Assembly (NCBI RefSeq): GCF_003013405.1
Contig: NZ_PXZL01000019.1
Coordinates: 1 to 54,728 of the forward strand
Origin: Brevibacillus formosus
Lineage (GTDB): Bacteria > Bacillota > Bacilli > Brevibacillales > Brevibacillaceae
Reading direction: 5' to 3'
Length of the DNA stretch: 54,728 nucleotides
Position 1 is the first letter of the stretch. Each line of letters starts with the position of its first letter. This document shows positions 33,788 through 41,130 of the stretch, in pieces. Made by a program: the position numbers and the translations under genes. Below the pieces are notes generated by a model. That model was not told the origin of the DNA, made no database searches, and saw nothing but the letters and a program-made list of their open reading frames with translations.

Positions 33788-34876
33788 TTAACCTCCTACA
33801 CGCTCTTTCATGAGATAGTGGGCGTAGCGAACAGGCTGAGTAATCGAATGCAGTTGTGCAGTCGGGTCGTCAATCATGCGAAAAACGGTTCGCCCTGGTC
33901 TGCTGTTTACCTCGATGATCCAGACATTACCTGCGGTGTCGATGCCAATATCGATTCCCAGCTCAACGAGTCTGCCGTGTGACTCTTCCAAAAAACGGGG
34001 AAGTTCTTCCGCCACTCGGTTGATTGTTTGCTCGATGCGTGCCGCTTTTGCAGATGTGAAGTGAAGGGGCAGGAAAGAGGCCAGAAGTGTTGCTTTCCCT
34101 CCTCCGTGCAAATTGGAGGTGATACTGCGTTTGTCTCCCAGGCGCACAGCTTTGCCAGTTATCCCCCATTTACCAAGCCCGTTTTTTTGAACGAGAACAC
34201 GGACATCGAATGGGGTGCCATCTGGGGTATGCAACTCCAGATAGGGCTGTACCAGGAACTTGCGGCCGGCAGTAAAGACAGAGACAAAACGTTTTAATCC
34301 GGCAGTGTCACGAATTCGCCTCGTGAAAGGTTTATTGTCTCGGTTTCGTCCAGAAGCTTCATAGCCAGTGCGCATTTCTTTTATTCTCACGACGCCAATA
34401 CCGTGAGTTCCCGCCATCGGTTTGATGATGGCTGCCCCGTATTTTTCCAAGGTTGCATGGAGTACAGGATATGAGAATATTTCAGTAGGTGGTAGCAACG
34501 GGGCGAGGAGAGGGGACTTAGCGAGCATCTGGTGCACCTGCCATTTTCCAGACAGACCATACCCCAAAAACGTAATGTTGCGATCGTTTTGCAACTTTTC
34601 CACAAATGGTTTATAGTGGCGATAAGATGGGCCCACAAAGCAACGATCATAGATAAAGGCGGGGATTGGGAAGTCTTTTGCGTGCCAGGACCCACTGCGA
34701 TATTCGAACCCTTTTACCATACGGGTGGAAAAGTTAACCTGACGTGGTGAAAAAACGAAGACGCGAATACCGTGCTTGCGTCCATAGAGCGTAAGCTTTT
34801 TGTAATACCCTTTGTCTACAAAGTGGGAGCCTTGGCACCGGGCCATGATGCCAAGACTTCTCTCGGATGCTGTCAT
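33788..34876 (-). CDS. YheC/YheD-family ATP-grasp spore-coat protein (second in operon)
   Basis: The 362-residue protein is shorter than its neighbours because it lacks most of the N-terminal beta domain; it begins near the SLGIMARCQG strand. The ATP-grasp part is complete: IIKPMAGTHGIGVVRI, TPFDVRVLVQKNG and LGIDIGIDTAGNVWIIEVNSRPG. The ATG at 34876 lies about 5 bp after AAGGTGA; a GTG at 34885, overlapping the previous stop codon, is an alternative that adds three residues. Its function within the set is unknown, and loss of the N-domain may change partner binding. Confidence 0.82.
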   Translation of the reverse strand: MTASERSLGIMARCQGSHFVDKGYYKKLTLYGRKHGIRVFVFSPRQVNFSTRMVKGFEYRSGSWHAKDFPIPAFIYDRCFVGPSYRHYKPFVEKLQNDRNITFLGYGLSGKWQVHQMLAKSPLLAPLLPPTEIFSYPVLHATLEKYGAAIIKPMAGTHGIGVVRIKEMRTGYEASGRNRDNKPFTRRIRDTAGLKRFVSVFTAGRKFLVQPYLELHTPDGTPFDVRVLVQKNGLGKWGITGKAVRLGDKRSITSNLHGGGKATLLASFLPLHFTSAKAARIEQTINRVAEELPRFLEESHGRLVELGIDIGIDTAGNVWIIEVNSRPGRTVFRMIDDPTAQLHSITQPVRYAHYLMKERVGG

Positions 34877-34881
34877 GTAGG

Positions 34882-36327
34882 TCACCTTCGCCTGTTTTTG
34901 TTGCGCTTCGGTCTTCTTTTTATCGTCTTTTGTGGTTGAATGGTCCGGGGAAAACCACTTAGAAAGGCGGAATAATCCAGCATGCGAACGACAGAAGGGC
35001 GAGCGCGCCGAGGTAGCTCTTCGGCCCCCTCAGGCAACGGAACTGTTTTGGCTGACTTGGATGGCTTGCTGTTGACCTCCAATAGCCACACCCGTCCATG
35101 GACATCGACTCCCAGATCAATTCCGAATTCTGCGTAATGCCCAGGCAGTGATTCTTCTAAAAGGATCGCGAGCTTAAGTGCTACTGCGCGTAACGTTTGA
35201 GGGGATGGTCGTATCGCGCTCGCCCGTGGTCCACAAACGCGCAGCGCCTGAAGGGGAGTCATCATCTGTCCGCCTCTGGATATATTGGAAACAATGCGGT
35301 TTAATCCCAGGCGAGCGACCATGGAAGTGACGGACCATTCGCCTTTTCGGTCTTTTTGTACCAATACACGAAAATCTGTCGGTCGTCCTTGGATGCCGAT
35401 TAACGGTAAGCCTTGCTGCAGCAAATAGGATGTGCCTTTTATCCTTTTTTGCAAATACTGATGTAAGCCCTGAATGCTAGTAAATGATTTGCGCAATCCC
35501 CCAGGGAACGCGAGCTGGTAGCCCTCGGGAGAACTGCGAACTCGAATGATCCCACGCCCCATGCTACCGTTAGCTGGCTTGGCATAAACGGTGCGATAGG
35601 TGGATAGCATTTGTCGCAGGTCTTCCTGTTTCAGATAGCGAACCATGCTGGGAAGATGTTCGGAGGCTGTCGGTTGATTCTCGAGAGCGGCGTGTACATG
35701 CCACTTATTCAAGAAACGCTCGTTAAAAAAGGGAATAGAAGCGTCCTTGCAGCGTTGGACCCAGTTGGCCATCTGTTCACTTCGTTCGCGTTGGCGGGAT
35801 ACGAGTCGGTTGTAAATGCATTGTGGAAGCGGAAGTACGGTTTGTCTCCAGACGCCTCCTTTTCTAACGAGGCCGCGTACGATTCCTGCATCCCAGTTAA
35901 CATCCTGAAGCCGAAATGTGCAAAGGATCCCTCCGCGTTTACGGGTGATATCGGACATCTCCTGAAAGAAAGAGTTTAGGTGTCCAAACGGTCCTTGCGA
36001 GAACGCTGCATTGTAGCTCGAAACAAGAACACCTATATACGGCCCGAAAACGATTGTTTTCTGACTCGCATCATAACGGACTAAGAGTGGAACGCCCTTG
36101 GGCAAATGAAGTGATTGAGCTAAAGATGGTCGAATGAGGGTTTTACCCGAGTTTTTGCCTCCCCGTTCCCAACCGCCTACGCGTGCGGAAACGGTTTTGC
36201 TTCCAAATTGGACTGCAATGGTGGACGGTGTTGAAAGATTCCATTTGCGCAAGTGCGCCTGGGGCAGGTAAAGGTCTACTTCCGATATTATCTCGTTTTC
36301 GACAACGATTGTTGGAACGTAGGACAT
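34882..36327 (-). CDS. YheC/YheD-family ATP-grasp spore-coat protein (first in operon)
   Basis: The 481-residue protein is the first gene of the minus-strand cluster. It has the N-terminal beta domain (IISEVDLYLPQAHLRKWNL), the FGPYIGVLVSSYN strand and the ATP-grasp domain with YAKPANGSMGRGIIRVRSS, RPTDFRVLVQKDR and EFGIDLGVDVHGRVWLLEVNS-like ending. The tail is very basic (RRPKRNKNRRR), unlike the other copies, and may bind nucleic acid or an anionic coat component. The ATG at 36327 follows AAGGGG; longer in-frame extensions run antisense into yheB and are not credible. It is divergent from yheB, as in B. subtilis yheB/yheC. Confidence 0.84.
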   Translation of the reverse strand: MSYVPTIVVENEIISEVDLYLPQAHLRKWNLSTPSTIAVQFGSKTVSARVGGWERGGKNSGKTLIRPSLAQSLHLPKGVPLLVRYDASQKTIVFGPYIGVLVSSYNAAFSQGPFGHLNSFFQEMSDITRKRGGILCTFRLQDVNWDAGIVRGLVRKGGVWRQTVLPLPQCIYNRLVSRQRERSEQMANWVQRCKDASIPFFNERFLNKWHVHAALENQPTASEHLPSMVRYLKQEDLRQMLSTYRTVYAKPANGSMGRGIIRVRSSPEGYQLAFPGGLRKSFTSIQGLHQYLQKRIKGTSYLLQQGLPLIGIQGRPTDFRVLVQKDRKGEWSVTSMVARLGLNRIVSNISRGGQMMTPLQALRVCGPRASAIRPSPQTLRAVALKLAILLEESLPGHYAEFGIDLGVDVHGRVWLLEVNSKPSKSAKTVPLPEGAEELPRRARPSVVRMLDYSAFLSGFPRTIQPQKTIKRRPKRNKNRRR

Positions 36328-36359
36328 GAGTATCCCCTTCCCATCAGGCAAAGTTAGTC

Positions 36360-36389
36360 TATGGTATGAGCATCCAAAACGTTTGGTGC
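36360..36389 (-). promoter_or_regulatory. Possible sigma-K promoter of the yheCD cluster
   Basis: On the minus strand CATACCATA (complement of 36360-36368) fits the sigma-K -10 CATAnnnTA, and an AC about 17 bp upstream could be the -35. The match to mother-cell sporulation promoters fits the gene products. The divergent gap is only 91 bp. Confidence 0.35.
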
Positions 36390-36418
36390 CATGTAGAGAA
36401 GAGAGGTTGTTAGGATTT

Positions 36419-37576
36419 ATGAACGCTTGGATAATATTAGTGAACATTGCAGTAGGTTCTGTCATTGGTGGAGTGACGAATGAGTTAGCCATCCGAATGC
36501 TGTTTAAACCAGTAAAACCGTGGTATATAGGCAGATGGAAAGTGCCGTTTACACCGGGATTGATCCCCAGAAGACGGGACGATATCGCGATACAAATGGG
36601 CAGACTCGTCGAAGAACATTTGCTGACGACAGAGGGGGTCAAGCGTGCGCTGAACCAGAGTGGTTTGGAGAGCACATTGACAGGATGGATGAACACCATC
36701 GCCCGCGACTGGATGACAGATGAGCGTAGTCTACGTCAAGCATTGCTCACGGTGATGCCACAGTTATTTAAGGAAGACGGAACGTGGAGTGAGGGTGTCC
36801 GCGCGCCTATCGAGGCGAAATGGGGTACCTTTGTCGAACAGGTTCTGGCACAATATGAAGAGAAAAAACTGCGAGAGTTGGTAACGGACAACGGACGCGA
36901 GCGTTTGGATGCTGCACTGGGCAGTATAAGTGAACTGCTCTTGAAACGGTTCCGCGAGTATTTGCATTCCCCGGAAGGACAGCAAACCTTGCAAAATATG
37001 GTTCGTGGATTGCTCGGTGGAGGCGGAGGCATGTTTGGTGGCTTGGTCGGGATGTTTCTGGGGGATGACAAGATTTTGGGCAAGATTCTCCCGTATCTCG
37101 ATGAGCTATTGCAAAGCAGAGAGCTTTCGGAACGCGTTCACTACTTTTTACATAGCGAAGCGGACAAGCTCTTGGACAAAAATGTGGGCGAAGTGGTTGC
37201 CTGGATTGGGCGAGATCAAGTAGACGACTGGGCGCAGAAGCTTTTTGCCAAGCTGGAGGAGCAAAGCTTGCGCATCGTGGACGAGCCTCTGTATCGTTTG
37301 ACAGCGCCTATTTCTGAAACGGTGACAACGGAACTCGTGCCTCGTTTGGCCAAGTGGATGGTGGACACGCTGCAACAAAACATAGAAAGAATATTTTCGC
37401 GCCTGGCCATTCGGGATATTGTTACCCGGCAAGTAGAGGGTTTCCCTATTGAAAGAATTGAAGAGATGGTAGTAGGGATTTCGGGCAAGGAATTCCGCAT
37501 GATTACCGTGCTCGGATTTATCCTTGGCGGGATTATTGGGCTTGTCCAAGGTATATTGGCAAATTTCCTCAGTTAA
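36419..37576 (+). CDS. yheB: DUF445 family protein YheB
   Basis: The 385-residue protein looks like B. subtilis YheB (DUF445). It has a hydrophobic helix at each end (NIAVGSVIGGVTNELAIRMLF and TVLGFILGGIIGLVQGILANFL) with a long, mostly helical middle part; the motif GGVTNELAIRMLFKP followed by PFTPGLIPRRRDDIA is characteristic of the family. It is probably a membrane protein of unknown role. The ATG at 36419 follows GAGAGGTTGTTAGG; a start further upstream would overlap the divergent yheCD promoter. A strong terminator follows at 37681-37712. Confidence 0.88.
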   Translation: MNAWIILVNIAVGSVIGGVTNELAIRMLFKPVKPWYIGRWKVPFTPGLIPRRRDDIAIQMGRLVEEHLLTTEGVKRALNQSGLESTLTGWMNTIARDWMTDERSLRQALLTVMPQLFKEDGTWSEGVRAPIEAKWGTFVEQVLAQYEEKKLRELVTDNGRERLDAALGSISELLLKRFREYLHSPEGQQTLQNMVRGLLGGGGGMFGGLVGMFLGDDKILGKILPYLDELLQSRELSERVHYFLHSEADKLLDKNVGEVVAWIGRDQVDDWAQKLFAKLEEQSLRIVDEPLYRLTAPISETVTTELVPRLAKWMVDTLQQNIERIFSRLAIRDIVTRQVEGFPIERIEEMVVGISGKEFRMITVLGFILGGIIGLVQGILANFLS

Positions 37577-37680
37577 ACAAAACTGAAAAGAAACTGTAAC
37601 TGTGTTGTAATAATCCTGTAATATTCCTTGGGTATGATAAAAGCACGATGAAAACCCCCTTAATGATATACTTTCTGGTC

Positions 37681-37712
37681 GGTAGCTTTCGAAAAAGCTA
37701 CCCTTTTTTTTT
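37681..37712 (+). terminator. Terminator after yheB
   Basis: GGTAGCTTT and AAAGCTACC form a 9-bp stem with a short loop, followed by nine T residues. Confidence 0.88.
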
Positions 37713-37790
37713 GCCCCGCCTTCGGGTATATTGGTCGAAGGAGCGCACGTACATGGAACGGGTGGGAGAAAAGGAAGGGGGAATAGCAAT

Positions 37791-39101
37791 ATGGCAACGA
37801 AGCATGAACAAATCTTGCAACATATTGATCGCCTTCCGATCGGTTCGAAGATTTCCGTGCGGCAGATCGCAAAAGACCTGGATGTGAGTGAAGGGACTGC
37901 ATACCGCGCGATCAAGGAAGCGGAAACGCAAGGATACGTCAGCACGATTGAGCGTGTCGGTACGGTGAGAATCGAGAAGAAGCAAAAGGAAAATATCGAA
38001 CGTTTGACCTTTGCGGAGGTTGTGAACATCGTCGATGGTCATGTGCAAGCTGGACGTGAAGGCTTACACAAGACCTTGAATAAATTTGTAATAGGGGCCA
38101 TGCAGCTCGAAGCTATGATGCGCTATATCGATGCCGGGAGTCTCTTGATTGTCGGTAACCGCTATCAGGCGCACAAAATCGCTTTGCAGCAAGGGGCTGC
38201 TGTATTAATTACTGGGGGATTCGATACAAGCGAGGAAATCAAGCAGCTGGCTGACCGCTTAGCGCTGCCAATCATCTCCTCTAGCTACGACTCCTTTACG
38301 GTAGCCTCGATGATTAACCGAGCCATTTATGATCGCCTGATCAAAAAAGAAATCGTTATGGTAGAGGATATTTTGAAGCCGCTTGCAGAAACGCCTGTCT
38401 TATTGACATCAGATTCTGTTGCCAAGTGGCATCAGTATACAGAGCTGTATCAAGACACGAGATTCCCCGTCGTTGATGAGCAGATGCGCCTGATCGGGAT
38501 TGTTACCTCCAAAGACATCATCGGTCATGAGGATACCGCGACGATCGACAAGGTCATGACGAAGAACCCGATTACGACTTCGCCACGAGTATCCGTAGCG
38601 TCATCTGCGCACACCATGGTGTGGGAAGGAATCGAGCTATTGCCTGTCGTAGACAACCATCGCAAGCTCGTCGGGGTCTTGAGCCGCAACGATGTGTTAA
38701 AAGCACTGCAATTTACAGCCAAGCAACCACAGATGAGTGAAACGTTCCCGAATCTGATCATGTCCCATTTCCGTGAGGAGCGACAGGCAGATGAGATGGT
38801 CTATCTGGGTGATGTGAGCCCACAAATGACCAACCATCTTGGTACGATTGCCAGCGGAATCATGACGACGGTCATGGTCGAGGCTGCTTGTAACCTGCTG
38901 CGCCACCATCGTCGAGGAGACATGGTACCGGAAAATATCACCGTCTATTTCCTAAAGCCAGTCCAGATGGAAAGCCACATCGAAGTAAAGCCGCGCCTAT
39001 TGGACATCAGCCGCCGCTTCGGAAAAGTCGAAGTATCCGTATTCCACGGCGAACAGCTCGTGGGGCAGGCCATGATTACGGCGCAAATAATTGAGCGTTA
39101 A
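37791..39101 (+). CDS. ytoI: DRTGG/CBS-domain regulator YtoI
   Basis: The 436-residue protein matches the YtoI layout: an N-terminal winged helix-turn-helix (about 1-65, VRQIAKDLDVSEGTAYRAIKEA), a DRTGG domain (about 70-185), paired CBS domains (about 190-310, FPVVDEQMRLIGIVTSKDI and LPVVDNHRKLVGVLSRNDV) and a C-terminal hot-dog thioesterase-like domain (about 320-436). CBS pairs sense adenine nucleotides such as c-di-AMP or ATP, so it may be a nucleotide-responsive regulator. The ATG follows AAGGAAGGGGG. The B. subtilis order ytoI-ytpI-nrnA-ytrI-dnaE is only partly kept here. Confidence 0.9.
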   Translation: MATKHEQILQHIDRLPIGSKISVRQIAKDLDVSEGTAYRAIKEAETQGYVSTIERVGTVRIEKKQKENIERLTFAEVVNIVDGHVQAGREGLHKTLNKFVIGAMQLEAMMRYIDAGSLLIVGNRYQAHKIALQQGAAVLITGGFDTSEEIKQLADRLALPIISSSYDSFTVASMINRAIYDRLIKKEIVMVEDILKPLAETPVLLTSDSVAKWHQYTELYQDTRFPVVDEQMRLIGIVTSKDIIGHEDTATIDKVMTKNPITTSPRVSVASSAHTMVWEGIELLPVVDNHRKLVGVLSRNDVLKALQFTAKQPQMSETFPNLIMSHFREERQADEMVYLGDVSPQMTNHLGTIASGIMTTVMVEAACNLLRHHRRGDMVPENITVYFLKPVQMESHIEVKPRLLDISRRFGKVEVSVFHGEQLVGQAMITAQIIER

Positions 39102-39108
39102 AAGACAG

Positions 39109-39137
39109 GAACAGTCTCTTATGGACTGTTCTTTTTT
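39109..39137 (+). terminator. Terminator after ytoI
   Basis: GAACAGTC (39109-39116) pairs with GACTGTTC (39124-39131) and is followed by six T residues. Confidence 0.88.
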
Positions 39138-39147
39138 GTGTTGAAAA

Positions 39148-39377
39148 GTGGCTGTAGTGGGGGAGAAGAAGCGCATTTCCAGTCTACGCTTCGGCCTCCG
39201 CCCCGCAAGGGGTGTGAACTGTCCGCTTCGGAATAAATGGCGGGAGCGCTTCAAACGTTGAAGTTTCGAGGAAGTATTCCATAAGTGAAGCTTAAATTCC
39301 CCGCCATTTATTCCTACGCTGAGATGGGCTCCAGAGGCGCTTGGACTGGAAATGCGCTTCTTCTACGCAGCTTTGGC
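39148..39377. repeat. Palindromic intergenic repeat R2, copy 1
   Basis: This 230-bp nested palindrome has a perfect 21-bp outer inverted repeat (39164-39184 and 39344-39364, core GAAGAAGCGCATTTCCAGTC) and a perfect 15-bp inner one (39230-39244 and 39300-39314, GGAATAAATGGCGGG). A diverged copy begins at 54644 and runs off the window end. It lies in the gap between the ytoI terminator and the ArsR-type gene. No coding potential or transposase is seen. Confidence 0.85.
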
Positions 39378-39464
39378 AAAAGCATTTTGAAAGTTATTGC
39401 ATGAAGTTAATATCATCTTGATTCACTGACAAACCAGCCACAACTAAACAGACAGCCGCTACAA

Positions 39465-39666
39465 GGAAAAAGGAGAAATAAGCGAGGCTCTTTGGGACAC
39501 CAGCCGAGGCGCAGTGGAAAAAGGGAAACACGCCTTTAAGCGTCCACCTCTGAACATGCTCCCTGAGAGGACTACTTTGGACGCGGTTTCCCTTTTTTCA
39601 CGGAGACGTGCAGGAATGACCCCCATGCAGGGGGCCAAAGAAGCTCGAGCGTTTTCTCCTTTTTCC
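39465..39666. repeat. Palindromic intergenic repeat R1, copy 2
   Basis: The outer arms 39465-39478 and 39653-39666 are a perfect 14-bp inverted repeat (GGAAAAAGGAGAAA). In copy 1 the same position reads GGAAACAGGAGAAA and its partner changes to match, a compensatory change. Inner blocks GTGGAAAAAGGGAAAC with its complement, and GCGTCCACCTCTGA with TGGACGCG, match copy 1. The repeat lies directly upstream of the ArsR-type gene promoter. Confidence 0.85.
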
Positions 39667-39713
39667 GCTGCCACCAGCAGCAACGATATAGAATTTGTTT
39701 TATCTCCTACGAA

Positions 39714-39769
39714 TTGACAGACAAAGAAATCCAACTTATCATCTAATTAGAACATCATCTAATCGGAAC
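39714..39769 (+). promoter_or_regulatory. Promoter and tandem operator of the ArsR-type gene
   Basis: TTGACA (39714-39719) and TATCAT (39737-39742) are spaced by 17 bp. Two adjacent 16-bp units (39738-39753 and 39754-39769), ATCATCTAAT followed by TAGAAC or CGGAAC, match at 14 of 16 and begin inside the -10. Such placement suggests autorepression by the encoded regulator. Confidence 0.65.
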
Positions 39770-39797
39770 GATCAATCAAAGAAAGGAGTGCCCCATT

Positions 39798-40427
39798 TTG
39801 CAATTAGACCAACTCGTCACCTTCTACAAAGCACTCGGAGACCCGACACGCGTACGCATTCTCGCGATTTTGGCAAATGGCCCCCTGCACGGACAGGCGT
39901 TGGCCGGCAAGCTCGGCGTAACACCTCCTACCATCACCCACCATATGGCAAAGCTTCGGGAAGCAGGTGTCGTTTACGAACGTCGTGATAAAAACACCAT
40001 TTACTTTTACCTGCACGAAGCCAATGTAAAACGCCAGTCGCAGGCAATCGTGAACGTCATGGAAAAAGCAAAGGATTCGACAGCAGAGGACATTTTTGCG
40101 CAAGACGACTCACATATTCAGAGGAGGCACCAGATGGCAGCGGAAAAAATGCAAGTCATTCGCAGCTTCATTACGCCAGATGGCAAACTAAAACAAATCC
40201 CGTCTCAGCGTAAGAAAAAGCTGATCGTCTTTGAATACATGGTCCGAGGGTTAGAAAAAGGCCGCAAATACAAGGAACAAGAGATCAACGAATACATCCG
40301 CCAATTCCACGAGGATTATGCTACGATTCGCCGGGAATTCATCATGAATCATTATATGTATCGGGAGGAGGGCATCTATGAGCTGAACCCCGAGGAAATG
40401 TGGGCGAAAGCCGAAGATCTGAAATAA
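39798..40427 (+). CDS. ArsR-type regulator with DUF2087 domain
   Basis: The 209-residue protein has an ArsR winged helix (about 5-80, ALGDPTRVRILAIL and LGVTPPTITHHMAKLREAGVV) and a C-terminal DUF2087 domain (about 130-205, KGRKYKEQEINEYIRQFHEDYATIRRE). The cysteine metal site of classic ArsR proteins is missing, so it probably does not sense metals. DUF2087 function is unknown. Translation starts at TTG, supported by GAAAGGAGTG upstream. No target gene is adjacent; the tandem repeats in its own promoter point to autoregulation. Confidence 0.85.
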   Translation: MQLDQLVTFYKALGDPTRVRILAILANGPLHGQALAGKLGVTPPTITHHMAKLREAGVVYERRDKNTIYFYLHEANVKRQSQAIVNVMEKAKDSTAEDIFAQDDSHIQRRHQMAAEKMQVIRSFITPDGKLKQIPSQRKKKLIVFEYMVRGLEKGRKYKEQEINEYIRQFHEDYATIRREFIMNHYMYREEGIYELNPEEMWAKAEDLK

Positions 40428-40464
40428 CTGGAAATGGTTCCCTTCCAAATTGAAATAAAAAAAA

Positions 40465-40495
40465 GACAACCTTCGGCACTGCCGCTCAGGTTGTC
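40465..40495 (-). terminator. Minus-strand terminator-like hairpin
   Basis: GACAACCT and AGGTTGTC pair, with an A-run on the left that reads as eight T residues on the minus strand. It could stop transcripts running left past ytpI. On the plus strand no T-run follows. Confidence 0.65.
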
Positions 40496-40607
40496 GAAGC
40501 AATAGAATGTCACACAAATCAATTATAGCGAGAGCTCTATCGGGTTTGTATGATAAACAGCTGGGAATAGAGGAAAAGTATTTCTAGCAATGGTTCTCCC
40601 CAAAATG

Positions 40608-40651
40608 AAAAGGCATGTGGAACGTAAATTTGTTCTCATGCCCTTTTTTTT
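40608..40651. terminator. Terminator between ArsR-type gene and ytpI
   Basis: GGCATG (40612-40617) pairs with CATGCC (40637-40642), followed on the plus strand by eight T residues (40644-40651) and on the minus strand by TTTTCATTTT. It probably works in both directions, and the T-run touches the ytpI stop codon. Confidence 0.7.
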
Positions 40652-40961
40652 ATACCCCTTTTTTCAATTCTGCCTGCCAAGCTGTACGATAACGGAAATA
40701 ATTGCGAGTTCCCAAAAATAAATTCATAGCTCCTACAATCAGCATGATCAACCCAACGACAATGCGGATCGTATCGAGAGAATCAAAAGTAAACTGATTG
40801 ATGCCGAACAAAGAAACGAGTATCCCCAACGACACATTCATTTTCCCCAGCAGCATACGCGATTCAAGCGGATGGATGCCTCGTCTGCGCGCATGGATAC
40901 TATAGTAGACACTGGCTACTAGGGAAGCGAGAACACCGGTCATGTAAAAGGCAGACCACAT
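40650..40961 (-). CDS. ytpI: YtpI-like membrane protein
   Basis: The small protein of about 103 residues has three hydrophobic segments and resembles B. subtilis YtpI: a first helix ending VYYSIHARRR, LLGKMNVSLGILVSLFGINQ in the middle, and a third helix IRIVVGLIMLIVGAMNLFLG. Function is unknown. I place the start at the ATG at 40961 because AAAGGA lies 11 bp upstream and the length fits; ATGs at 40973 and 41009 are possible but lack proper spacing. In B. subtilis it lies between ytoI and nrnA-dnaE; here nrnA is not present between it and dnaE. Confidence 0.78.
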   Translation of the reverse strand: MWSAFYMTGVLASLVASVYYSIHARRRGIHPLESRMLLGKMNVSLGILVSLFGINQFTFDSLDTIRIVVGLIMLIVGAMNLFLGTRNYFRYRTAWQAELKKGV

Positions 40962-41036
40962 AGATGGATTCATCCTTTCTAGCCATTCTGGTATTACCCA
41001 TCCTACCAAAATCAGGGGATGACGGTCAAATACATG

Positions 41037-41054
41037 TAAGAACGTTTGTTCTTA
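41037..41054 (+). promoter_or_regulatory. LexA (SOS) box upstream of dnaE
   Basis: TAAGAAC-GTTT-GTTCTTA is a perfect 7-4-7 palindrome whose core GAAC-N4-GTTC is the Bacillus LexA/DinR box. It lies between divergent ytpI and dnaE, 27 bp before a TATAAT (41080-41085). B. subtilis dnaE is reported to be DNA-damage inducible, which fits. Confidence 0.78.
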
Positions 41055-41130
41055 ACGTCCGTATGCGCTATACTTCCGGTATAATGTAAGTAAGAAAGTT
41101 TCAATCGTGAAAAGTGAGAGGGGTAATATC

